6,978 nt of DNA from an uncultured Planctomycetaceae bacterium (GTDB taxonomy: Bacteria; Planctomycetota; Planctomycetia; Pirellulales; UBA1268): positions 1-6,978 of the forward strand of contig CAJAYZ010000076.1 of assembly GCA_903949225.1 (NCBI GenBank), written 5' to 3'. Made by a program: the position numbers and the translations under genes. The notes beneath the pieces are model-generated. The model was not told the DNA's origin. It did not search any database and was given only the letters and a program-made list of their open reading frames with translations. This document shows positions 1 to 6,091 of the stretch, piece after piece. Within the stretch, counting starts at the first letter, position 1; every line of letters begins with the position of its first letter.

Positions 1-1698
1 GTCCGCTCCGCCTGCGACCGGCTCGAGGACATCCGCCACTCCTACACGCTCTACCGAGACATCGTGCTGGCCACGGGCGACGGCCGAGTGATCGCCAACG
101 CGAATCCCGACACCCGCGACCGCGTTCTCGGCCTCGACGTCTCGGGCGAGCCGTGGTTCACCAGAGCCCTCGAAACGCGCAATGGCACGGAATACCACGC
201 CCAGGACATCGGCCCGTCGCAGATCGAGACGCAGCTCTCCCTCGTCTATTCCACCGCGGTCCGCGAAAACTCGAGCGAGACCGGACGCGTCGTCGGCGCG
301 CTCGGCGTGTTCTTCGACTTTCAGGGTGAGGCAGCGCTGATCCTCGAGAACTTCATGCCCAAGGCCACCCACGGGGGCCGCCTCGAGGGAGCGTTCTCCC
401 TGTTTACCGACAGCCGGGGCGCGATCATCGCTTCGACCGATCACACGCTCCTGGCCGGAGAGGCGGGGCAAGTAATCCCCCGTGCGAGCCGCGATCTCGC
501 GGCGGGTGAGCGGTCGGCCCGGTACATGGTGTTTGCCGGCGTCGATTCGGCAGTCTTTACGGCCCGCACCGACGGCTACCTCGACTACCAGGGGCTCGGC
601 TGGAACTCGCACGTGGTCGTGCCGAAGTCGTTCCTCTTCGAACTGGCCGCGCCACCCGAGGATATCGGGATCACGGCCGAGGAGCTGATGGATTCGCGGA
701 TCATCCCCGAGAGCAACAAGCAGACCTACGAGCGGGTGCAGGACGACAAGGAGTCGATCCAGCTCATCTCGCTCAACGGCATCGTGTTCGCGAGCAAGCT
801 CGGCAAGCGTGGCGGAGCGCTGGGGCCAATCTTCAACCGGATCACCCGCACCGGCGACTTCGTCACCTCGCGGATGGAGGACCTGCTGCGGGAGATGGCC
901 CTCGGTGAGCTGGAGCTGAATCTCAAGGCCCTGGAGAACTTCTCCAGGCAGGCGATCGACCTCATCGACCGCAACCTCTTCGAGCGGGCCGCCGACATCC
1001 GCTGGTGGAGTACGGACGAGTATCTCTGGAACGCGCTCGAGCAGCCCTCGCCCGAGAGCTTCCACCGAGCCTGCGACCGGCTCAAGGTGATCAACGGCAG
1101 CTACACGATGTACCGGAACATCGTGCTGGCCAACGATTCCGGCGACATCGTGGCCTGCTCGCGGACGGAGTTGCGGAACGAATTGGCGAAGATCAATGCC
1201 TCCGACCAGCCATGGTTCCAGCTCGGCATGCGTACTGGCCGATCCACTGAGTTCGCCGTGCAGGACGTCCAGAAGTCGAATCTCGAGAAGGCCCGGAATC
1301 GTTCCCTCATCTATTCAGGGGGCGTGCGACGGAAAGGAACGCGGGAGGGGGATGCGATCGGCGTCCTCGGCATCCTCTTCGACTGGGACACGGAGGCGCA
1401 GAAGATCCTCGCCACCTGCCTGCCGCTGGACTCCCACGGAGGCTCGATTGCCGGCAGCGCGGCGTTCTACACGAGCGTCAAGGGGGAGGTGATCGAGACG
1501 ACGTGCGACGAGTCGTTCCCGGTGGGCACCCAGCTCGCTCTTCCTTCGTCGGCTCTGCGGCTCGACAAGGGAGAAACGAGTTCCAGCGTCTTTCGTGTCG
1601 GTGGGCGGAGCTACCTGCTCGGCTCCTCGCGCACAAAGGGCTACCGCGAGTACGGTGGACTCGGCTGGTGCGCCCACGTGGCGCGGCCGATCGACTGA
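1..1698 (+). CDS. Tandem Cache-domain sensor protein (5' partial)
   Basis: The frame is open from base 1 to the TGA at 1696-1698, giving 565 visible residues. Codons before the first ATG/GTG/CTG-type start still match the family, so the true start lies left of the window. Two similar modules are present: residues about 1-211 and 354-565. Shared landmarks are ACDRL (4-8 and 357-361), YR(D/N)IVLA, PWF, QD(I/V), SL(V/I)YS, the GxLGxxFD strand, HGG, and GLGWxxHVxxP near the end of each. This layout fits Cache-like extracellular sensor domains, which bind small ligands in chemoreceptors and sensor kinases. Between the modules lies a charged, probably helical linker ending in NLFER-RWW (about 325-337), which would have been the entry to module 2. 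No membrane helix is visible. The protein stops straight after module 2, with no kinase, GGDEF or MCP domain, so any output domain would have to be N-terminal. The Cache assignment is by pattern only; the ligand is unknown. Confidence 0.8.
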   Translation, partial: VRSACDRLEDIRHSYTLYRDIVLATGDGRVIANANPDTRDRVLGLDVSGEPWFTRALETRNGTEYHAQDIGPSQIETQLSLVYSTAVRENSSETGRVVGALGVFFDFQGEAALILENFMPKATHGGRLEGAFSLFTDSRGAIIASTDHTLLAGEAGQVIPRASRDLAAGERSARYMVFAGVDSAVFTARTDGYLDYQGLGWNSHVVVPKSFLFELAAPPEDIGITAEELMDSRIIPESNKQTYERVQDDKESIQLISLNGIVFASKLGKRGGALGPIFNRITRTGDFVTSRMEDLLREMALGELELNLKALENFSRQAIDLIDRNLFERAADIRWWSTDEYLWNALEQPSPESFHRACDRLKVINGSYTMYRNIVLANDSGDIVACSRTELRNELAKINASDQPWFQLGMRTGRSTEFAVQDVQKSNLEKARNRSLIYSGGVRRKGTREGDAIGVLGILFDWDTEAQKILATCLPLDSHGGSIAGSAAFYTSVKGEVIETTCDESFPVGTQLALPSSALRLDKGETSSSVFRVGGRSYLLGSSRTKGYREYGGLGWCAHVARPID

Positions 1699-1931
1699 CC
1701 GCCGCGCGGCCGTGTTCCATCACAAAAATGAGTCGTTGGATCGGGCAGCGGATAGAATCTAGCGCTTTGATCGGGCTGAAGGCTCGCCGCTGATCAGCGT
1801 TCCCGTTCTAGAGCGGTGGGCCATGGGAAGCCGTCGCCAAAGATCGACCCTTCGTTGTTGCTGCGGACAGGATTCTCTGCCGATGCGGAGTTCCGTGGCT
1901 TTCCTCACTCTCGATCCCCAGGGCCGCTCGC
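1699..1931. other. Intergenic gap with palindrome, no gene
   Basis: I see no credible gene in this stretch between the Cache protein stop and rarD. The short plus-strand open frames here run on into rarD in the wrong frame. Three small features stand out. A 9-base direct repeat GCGCGGCCG (1681-1689 and 1704-1712) flanks the upstream stop codon; its CGGCCG cores could pair but no T-tract follows. A TAGAAT hexamer (1753-1758) resembles a -10 box but has no well-placed -35 box. A perfect 12-base palindrome, CGCTGATCAGCG, lies at 1788-1799, 132 bases before the rarD start, and could be an operator. None is conclusive. Confidence 0.4.
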
Positions 1932-2834
1932 GTGGATATCGGCCTTCTTTGCGGCATCGCGGCCTTCGTCATGTGGGGGCTGCTGCCGATCTACTGGAAG
2001 CAGCTCGACGCGATCCCGAGCCTCCAGCTCGTCGCCCATCGCGTTGTGTGGTCATGCCTGACGTTCGTGCCGCTGCTGTGGTGGTGGGGGGGATGGCGGC
2101 AGGTCGGCGGGGTGCTGGGGCGCCCGGGTGTGCTCGCGCGGCATCTCGCGGCGGCGGTACTCGTGAGTGCCAACTGGCTCGGCTTTGTCTGGGGTGTGAC
2201 CCACGGCCGGATGATCGAGTGCAGCCTGGGCTATTACCTCACTCCCTTGGTCAGTGTTCTTCTCGGCGTCACGGTGCTGCGGGAGCGACTCCGCCCCGCC
2301 CAGTGGGTGGCCGTCGGAATCGCGGCGGCGGGCGTCGCCTGGATCACGGCCGGATATCACGAGTTTCCCTGGATCGCGATCTATCTCGCCGCCACCTTCA
2401 GCGCCTATGGGCTCGCGAAGAAGAAGGGAGCCCTCGACCCGCTGCCGTCGCTGGCCCTCGAAACCGTGCTCCTCCTCCTGCCGGCGATCGGCTATCTCGC
2501 CGCAGAGCACGCGGCAGAGCGCGGCGGATTCGGCAGCCATGGTGCTGCGACCGACCTGCTCCTCGCTATGGCCGGGCCGGCGACGGTCGCCCCGCTGTTT
2601 TGCTTCACCGTCGCGGTGCGGCGGATCCCGCTCTCGACGGTCGGCCTGCTGCAGTACATCGGCCCAACGCTCCAATTCCTCGTCGGGGCCCTGATCTACG
2701 GCGAGCCGTTCGACCAGACGCGTCTCGTCGGATTTCTGATCGTCTGGAGCGCTCTTGTCCTCTTTGCCATCGACAGCCTGCGGCATTCGGCGGCACGACG
2801 CCGGAGCCTGGAAAATGCGAAGACCACACCATGA
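1932..2834 (+). CDS. rarD: RarD-family EamA/DMT transporter
   Basis: This is a 300-residue inner-membrane protein of the drug/metabolite transporter superfamily, closely patterned on E. coli RarD. Ten hydrophobic segments are visible, at roughly 2-20, 34-52, 71-90, 101-117, 123-140, 146-161, 174-190, 209-227, 237-256 and 264-282, in the usual two EamA halves. Residues typical of RarD are present: HRVVWS (36-41), NWLGFVW (81-87), the SLGYYLTPL block (98-106), ER-x-x-QW (118-125), YGLAKKK (159-165) and LQYIGPT (240-246). The start is GTG at 1932; the frame is open back to a TAG at 1809 but has no other ATG or GTG, and an AGGG at 1920-1923 gives a weak ribosome site 8 bases upstream. Length matches the family (about 295-300). 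RarD substrates are not established; the E. coli name comes from a chloramphenicol-sensitivity link. It stands alone, with gaps on both sides. Confidence 0.93.
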   Translation: MDIGLLCGIAAFVMWGLLPIYWKQLDAIPSLQLVAHRVVWSCLTFVPLLWWWGGWRQVGGVLGRPGVLARHLAAAVLVSANWLGFVWGVTHGRMIECSLGYYLTPLVSVLLGVTVLRERLRPAQWVAVGIAAAGVAWITAGYHEFPWIAIYLAATFSAYGLAKKKGALDPLPSLALETVLLLLPAIGYLAAEHAAERGGFGSHGAATDLLLAMAGPATVAPLFCFTVAVRRIPLSTVGLLQYIGPTLQFLVGALIYGEPFDQTRLVGFLIVWSALVLFAIDSLRHSAARRRSLENAKTTP

Positions 2835-2895
2835 ACGGATAGCTTCCGACGTCGAAGTGACTCCGGCGAGCCGTCGCCAGCTCCGCGAAGCGACC

Positions 2896-2924
2896 GTGAC
2901 GGGAGGCGGCGGCGGAATTATCCT
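2896..2924 (+). promoter_or_regulatory. Putative sigma70-type promoter for the oxidoreductase gene
   Basis: GTGACG at 2896-2901 matches four of six bases of the TTGACA -35 consensus, and TATCCT at 2919-2924 matches four of six bases of TATAAT. The spacer is exactly 17 bases. It lies in the 161-base gap after rarD, about 70 bases before the oxidoreductase start. The match is modest, and planctomycete promoters are poorly defined, so this is a candidate only. Confidence 0.3.
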
Positions 2925-2981
2925 AAGGCTCCGCAGATCTCCTGCTGCATCGCACACGGAACCCGCCCCCCCCGAACCCCC

Positions 2982-2995
2982 GGAGTTTTTTTAGC
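2982..2995 (+). promoter_or_regulatory. Ribosome binding site with T7 spacer
   Basis: GGAG at 2982-2985 sits 10 bases before the ATG at 2996 and supports that start. The spacer contains a run of seven T (2986-2992). Just upstream are runs of eight C (2966-2973) and five C (2977-2981). The T tract sits inside the Shine-Dalgarno-to-start spacing, so any change in its length would alter translation efficiency. Confidence 0.6.
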
Positions 2996-4357
2996 ATGGC
3001 TTCGTCGAACCTCTCACGCCGCCGGTTTCTCTCCCAGGCCGCTGCCACCGCCGTGGCGCTGCCGGTGGCCAGGCGGGCCGCCGGGCAAGAGTCGCAAAGC
3101 GACCGGCCGGTGTTTGCGACGATCGGACTGCGAAACCAAGGCTGGTCGATCACTGAGAAGTCGTTTAAGTTCGCCGACTTCGCCGCGCTCGCCGACGTCG
3201 ATACGAGTGTGCTCGCCACCAACATCGCCAAGGTCGCGAAGGCCCAGACGCGCGCCCCCGACGGCTACGCAGACTACCGGAAAATCCTCGACCGGAAGGA
3301 TGTCGACGCGGTCATGATCGCCACCCCCGACCACTGGCACACCAAGATCGCCGTCGAGGCGATGCGGGCCGGCAAGGATGTCTATTGCGAGAAGCCGCTG
3401 ACGCTGACGATTGACGAGGGGAAGCTCATCGAGCGGGTCGTCAAGGAGACTGGACGGGTCTTCCAGGTGGGGACGATGCAGCGCACGGAGTCGGACGGCC
3501 GGTTCCTCCTCGCGGTGGCATTGGTCCGCCACGGACGGATCGGCAAGGTGACGAAGGTGACCTGCGGCATCAACGGCATGGAACCCTCTCCGGCGATCCC
3601 GGAGGCGGCGGTGCCGGCCGGACTCGATTGGGATACCTGGCTCGGCCCCGCCCCCGCCGTTGCCTATCGGGCCCTGCCGCAGATCCGCGAGGGCTATGGC
3701 GGCGGCGTGCCGCTCTTCAGCAATTGCCACTACTCGTTCCGCAACTGGCACGAGTATTCCGGCGGCAAGCTCACCGACTGGGGCGCCCATCACGTCGACA
3801 TTGCCTGCTGGGCGCTCGGCGCCACAGACACCGGGCCGAGCCTGGTGACGCCGGTGGAATACACGCTGCCGGTCCCCTACCGCGACGGCCACCCGACGGT
3901 TGCCGACCAGTACAACGCCGCCACCGAGTTCACGATTCGCGCTGCGATGCCGGACGACGTGGAGATGATCATCACCAGCGCCGGCGACAACGGCATCCTC
4001 TTCGAGGGGACGAAGGGGCGGTTCTTCGTCAACCGAGGCAAGATCGCCGGCACCCCGGTCGATGAACTGAAGGACCGCCCGCTGCCGGACAACGCCATCG
4101 AGGAGGTGTACGGAGGGCCGGTCGCGGAGAACCACACGGCCAACTTCGTTGCGGCAATGCGGTCGAGAAAGCAGCCGATCTCCGACGTTTGGTCGCACAA
4201 CCGAATGCTGGAAATCTGCCATCTCTCCAACATCGCCATGCGGCTCGGCCGGAAGATCTCCTGGGATCCGGCGGCACGGCGTGTCATCGGCGACCCGCAG
4301 GCCGACAGCTTCCTCGGGCGGGAGAGCCGCAAGGGCTTCGCGATCGACGGGGCCTGA
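2996..4357 (+). CDS. Tat-exported Gfo/Idh/MocA family oxidoreductase
   Basis: This 453-residue protein belongs to the NAD(P)-dependent Gfo/Idh/MocA family, which oxidises or reduces sugars, inositols and related polyols. The N-terminus carries a twin-arginine signal: SRRRFLSQ at 7-14, an alanine-rich hydrophobic stretch, and a probable cleavage site near residue 30 (RAAGQ). Export folded, with bound cofactor, is therefore expected. The Rossmann half follows: strand VFATIGLRNQG (39-49), ALADVD (65-70), MIATPDHWH (107-115), and the hallmark CEKP (131-134) with its catalytic-site lysine K133. The second half contains DWGAHHVDIACW (261-272), which holds the conserved aspartate/histidine region. 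The usual GxGxxG nucleotide loop is replaced by GLRNQG. Length fits the exported planctomycete versions. The start is supported by GGAG 10 bases upstream, and a strong hairpin follows the stop. The gene is flanked by gaps and is probably monocistronic. The substrate cannot be told from sequence; related planctomycete genes often serve breakdown of complex carbohydrates. Confidence 0.93.
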   Translation: MASSNLSRRRFLSQAAATAVALPVARRAAGQESQSDRPVFATIGLRNQGWSITEKSFKFADFAALADVDTSVLATNIAKVAKAQTRAPDGYADYRKILDRKDVDAVMIATPDHWHTKIAVEAMRAGKDVYCEKPLTLTIDEGKLIERVVKETGRVFQVGTMQRTESDGRFLLAVALVRHGRIGKVTKVTCGINGMEPSPAIPEAAVPAGLDWDTWLGPAPAVAYRALPQIREGYGGGVPLFSNCHYSFRNWHEYSGGKLTDWGAHHVDIACWALGATDTGPSLVTPVEYTLPVPYRDGHPTVADQYNAATEFTIRAAMPDDVEMIITSAGDNGILFEGTKGRFFVNRGKIAGTPVDELKDRPLPDNAIEEVYGGPVAENHTANFVAAMRSRKQPISDVWSHNRMLEICHLSNIAMRLGRKISWDPAARRVIGDPQADSFLGRESRKGFAIDGA

Positions 4358-4393
4358 GCCCGAGACGTCGAAGAAAAGACTCGAGGGAGATGA

Positions 4394-4435
4394 CTCGAGC
4401 CGGCCGTGGAGACACTCTCCCCGGCCGGCTTCGAG
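4394..4435 (+). terminator. Strong hairpin after the oxidoreductase gene
   Basis: An 18-pair hairpin starts 37 bases after the oxidoreductase stop. The outer arm CTCGAGCCGGCCG (4394-4406) pairs with 4422-4435, with one bulged T. After one T/C mismatch, an inner stem GGAGA (4408-4412) pairs with TCTCC (4416-4420) around a 3-base CAC loop. No good T-tract follows (AGATTCATT), so it may terminate weakly, protect the mRNA 3' end, or act in both directions for the convergent gene at 4504-4974. Confidence 0.6.
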
Positions 4436-4474
4436 AGATTCATTGACAACAAGGCTGGCTGGAACGAAGGGATG

Positions 4475-4496
4475 GTGGCCTGAGGCCGCGGGCCAC
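4475..4496 (-). terminator. Small inverted repeat past the convergent gene
   Basis: GTGGCC (4475-4480) and GGCCAC (4491-4496) form a perfect 6-pair stem with a 10-base loop. It lies just past the stop (4504-4506) of the minus-strand gene. A competing GGCC-TGA-GGCC pairing exists inside it. It could contribute to ending minus-strand transcription, but the stem is short and has no T-tract. Confidence 0.22.
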
Positions 4497-4503
4497 GATG
4501 GCG

Positions 4504-4974
4504 TCAGACGCCTTCCACGCTTTCAACGATGTCCACACTTTCCTGTGGCAGCCACCCATTGAGCAGCCGAATGCCGGCGATGAAGTTTCGCCGCATCGTC
4601 CACGTCGAAGGGCCCTTCTCACCATCCAGCTTGGCCGCAAAGGCGGTGGTGCTCCATGGAAAAGCCTCACCACTCGGGTGGACACCGTGACAGTAGCCGT
4701 TGATCGCGGTGAGCTTCTCGGCGATCAGCCCTCCGAATCCCGACAGGATCAACTGAACCTGGCTCGGCGACATCTTGCTCGAGGCACCGATCTGCTGAGC
4801 GGTGCCTGAGTAGCCGGGCAACTTCACCCACGAGCGCAGAACGGTGAGAACCTTGTCGGTCTTCTCCCGCGTCATCCGACGATCCTGACTCACTCTCCGG
4901 ATCGCGTCCCTGTAGTCCTCAGGGGTCGCAATGTCGTGGTCCTGCGGGTGGTCAACCGGCCGTAATTCTGGCAA
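4504..4974 (-). CDS. Small protein of unknown function, possibly winged-helix-like
   Basis: From a TTG at 4972-4974 this reads 156 residues to a TGA at 4504-4506. GGAG (4984-4987) lies 9 bases upstream and favours this start. An ATG at 4873-4875 with AGGA upstream would give 123 residues, but the intervening TPEDYRDAIRRV segment looks genuinely coding. The open frame extends back to 5214, though that part reads as low-quality protein. I do not recognise the family with confidence. Visible traits are a basic helical N-terminal half (EDYRDAI ... MTREKTDKVLTVLRSW), a GTAQQIGASSKMSPSQVQLILSGFGGLIAEKL segment resembling a helix-turn-helix, and a C-terminal FPWSTTAFAA ... WTMRRNFIAGIRLLNGWL part. 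The order 'helix, Tyr-x-x-x-Thr-Ala helix, GxLxAEKL, tryptophan-rich strand' recalls the N-terminal module found before some HNH endonucleases. No HNH motif is present here, so it may be a stand-alone or leftover module. It converges on the oxidoreductase gene. Confidence 0.6.
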   Translation of the reverse strand: MPELRPVDHPQDHDIATPEDYRDAIRRVSQDRRMTREKTDKVLTVLRSWVKLPGYSGTAQQIGASSKMSPSQVQLILSGFGGLIAEKLTAINGYCHGVHPSGEAFPWSTTAFAAKLDGEKGPSTWTMRRNFIAGIRLLNGWLPQESVDIVESVEGV

Positions 4975-5255
4975 CTGTGTTCGCTCCGTGAGTGGTTTCG
5001 GGCATCGACCCGGCAGCGCGAGTGTGCCTGAGGCGGTGGCCGTCCACAAGCCTAGCCCCTGCGTGCGGAATCCACACCCCCAATTCGCTTCGACGATCAA
5101 TCCAGCTTGTAGTCGCCTTCCCAGGCTTCCCGGATGACCACCTGACGTGCCGGGGAAGCTGCGCCATCCAGGAAGGCTGTCAAGGGATTGGGCGAGTCCT
5201 GCAGACCGCGACAACGTGAGGCTTCAAGGAGGGCCCAGCGTCAGGATCGGATCCA
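4975..5255. other. Probably non-coding stretch
   Basis: Open frames exist here on both strands, including an upstream extension of the 4504-4974 frame from a TTG at 5214 and a minus-strand frame at 4952-5167. Their translations are rich in G, S, R, P and W with no recognisable motif, and none is clearly coding. Apart from the GGAG ribosome site at 4984-4987, I see no clear promoter, RNA gene or mobile-element end. It may be regulatory DNA for the small minus-strand gene or a decayed gene. Confidence 0.4.
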
Positions 5256-5302
5256 CGGCGGTTCCGGAGTGAGTCGTTGCCGAATCGGCTCCGGAGTCAC
5301 CG
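5256..5302 (-). terminator. Hairpin at the end of the methyltransferase unit
   Basis: Arms 5256-5269 and 5289-5302 pair over 14 positions with one C/A mismatch (5259/5299) and two G-T wobbles, around a 19-base loop. It begins 2 bases past the methyltransferase stop on the minus strand, where a transcript end is expected. The arms also read as a near direct repeat, CGG(T/C)TCCGGAGT, at 5259-5270 and 5286-5297. There is no clear T-tract. Confidence 0.45.
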
Positions 5303-5303
5303 C

Positions 5304-6029
5304 TCATCCACGCCGACAGGTCACGTAGTGGAAAAATGCCGCCTCTTCGGGTCGGCGGCTGCTCGCTTCGCGCTCGGTCGTGACGCGGATCTCCGCGTAG
5401 CCCGCGGCCTCGAGCAGGGCCACGAGTTCATCCGCCGAGAAATGGTGCGTCGCGTAGAGGATCGTGCCCTTGTCGTCGCGGGAGAAATAGCTGTAGGGCT
5501 CGCCGGTCCGAGGACCATCGTCGGCATAGAGGCGGGCGTAGCCGGCGTTGATCGAGTCGGACACACCGGACGCGGAGAGATAGAGGCCCCCGCCCGGCCG
5601 CAGGTGCGAGTGGAGGTGCCGGAGGAGGTTTTGCCGTTCGAGGAGGCCACCGACGATCGAGAGGACGAGTTGGCAGACGACGACGTCGAACGGACCACCG
5701 TCAATCCAGGGAGGCTCAGCCGCTGACACGTCGGCCACGGCAAACCGGAGCGACGGGCCGCCGAAGTCGCTCGCCACGGCAAGAACGCTGGCCTCCTCGA
5801 TCGCCGAGGGGCTGATGTCGACTCCCACGACGGAAAACCCCGCGTCGAACAACCGTCTGGTGAGTCGGCCGGTGCCACAGCCCACATCGAGCAGCGTCGG
5901 CGGTCGGGACACGGCGGCTTGAGACCGAAGCCCCTCCAGAAACCGGTCGAGCTGGGGCGTTGACGCCTTAGTCGGAATCGATCTGGCTGGAAAAGCTCGC
6001 CAGTCATCGCCCGCACTTCGCATCGCCAT
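5304..6029 (-). CDS. Class I SAM-dependent methyltransferase
   Basis: This 241-residue cytosolic enzyme has the class I methyltransferase fold. Motif I LLDVGCGTGRLT (about 47-57) binds S-adenosylmethionine. VVGVDIS (67-73) holds the acidic residue for the ribose. RFAVADVS (95-102) and FDVVVCQLVLS (114-124) are the next core strands, and LRPGGGLYLS (142-151) is the post-core turn. The C-terminal part (YSYFSRD ... THHFSADELVALLEAAGY) is a substrate-side cap typical of small-molecule methyltransferases, but the substrate is not evident. I chose the ATG at 6029 because GGAG (6036-6039) lies 6 bases upstream. The frame stays open to a TTG at 6095 overlapping the photolyase stop (TTGA), which would give 263 residues and translational coupling. 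The preceding cryptochrome/photolyase gene ends 62 bases upstream on the same strand, so co-transcription is likely. A hairpin follows the stop. Confidence 0.88.
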   Translation of the reverse strand: MAMRSAGDDWRAFPARSIPTKASTPQLDRFLEGLRSQAAVSRPPTLLDVGCGTGRLTRRLFDAGFSVVGVDISPSAIEEASVLAVASDFGGPSLRFAVADVSAAEPPWIDGGPFDVVVCQLVLSIVGGLLERQNLLRHLHSHLRPGGGLYLSASGVSDSINAGYARLYADDGPRTGEPYSYFSRDDKGTILYATHHFSADELVALLEAAGYAEIRVTTEREASSRRPEEAAFFHYVTCRRG

Positions 6030-6035
6030 GGCTTG

Positions 6036-6039
6036 CTCC
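6036..6039 (-). promoter_or_regulatory. Ribosome binding site fixing the methyltransferase start
   Basis: On the minus strand, GGAG is followed by the 6-base spacer CAAGCC and then ATG (6027-6029). This is the best ribosome site near the 5' end of the gene and favours the 241-residue form over the TTG start at 6095. A second in-frame ATG lies two codons further in, at 6021-6023. Confidence 0.55.
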
Positions 6040-6091
6040 GTGGTCGCCTCGTCAGCTCCGTCGGCCGTCCATGCACGCGTCTCTGGCGGTC

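Noticed and set aside
1736..1758. TTGGAT and TAGAAT as a promoter for rarD
   Set aside because: The spacer is only 11 bases, well short of the 16-18 needed.
1823..2842. A 339-residue plus-strand open frame overlapping rarD
   Set aside because: It is longer than rarD, but its arginine/proline/glycine-rich translation has no motifs, whereas the 1932 frame gives a clear ten-helix RarD protein. It is a high-GC shadow.
2052..2957. A 301-residue antisense frame across rarD and the following gap
   Set aside because: Its composition is arginine, glutamate and glycine heavy with no motifs, and it lies opposite a confidently identified gene.
3014..4222. A 402-residue open frame antisense to the oxidoreductase
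   Set aside because: Long antisense frames are expected opposite GC-rich genes. The translation is rich in R, D, G and V with no recognisable domain, and the plus-strand gene is unambiguous.
5277..5726. A 149-residue plus-strand frame opposite the methyltransferase
   Set aside because: It covers the methyltransferase motif strands on the opposite strand and shows no independent family signature.
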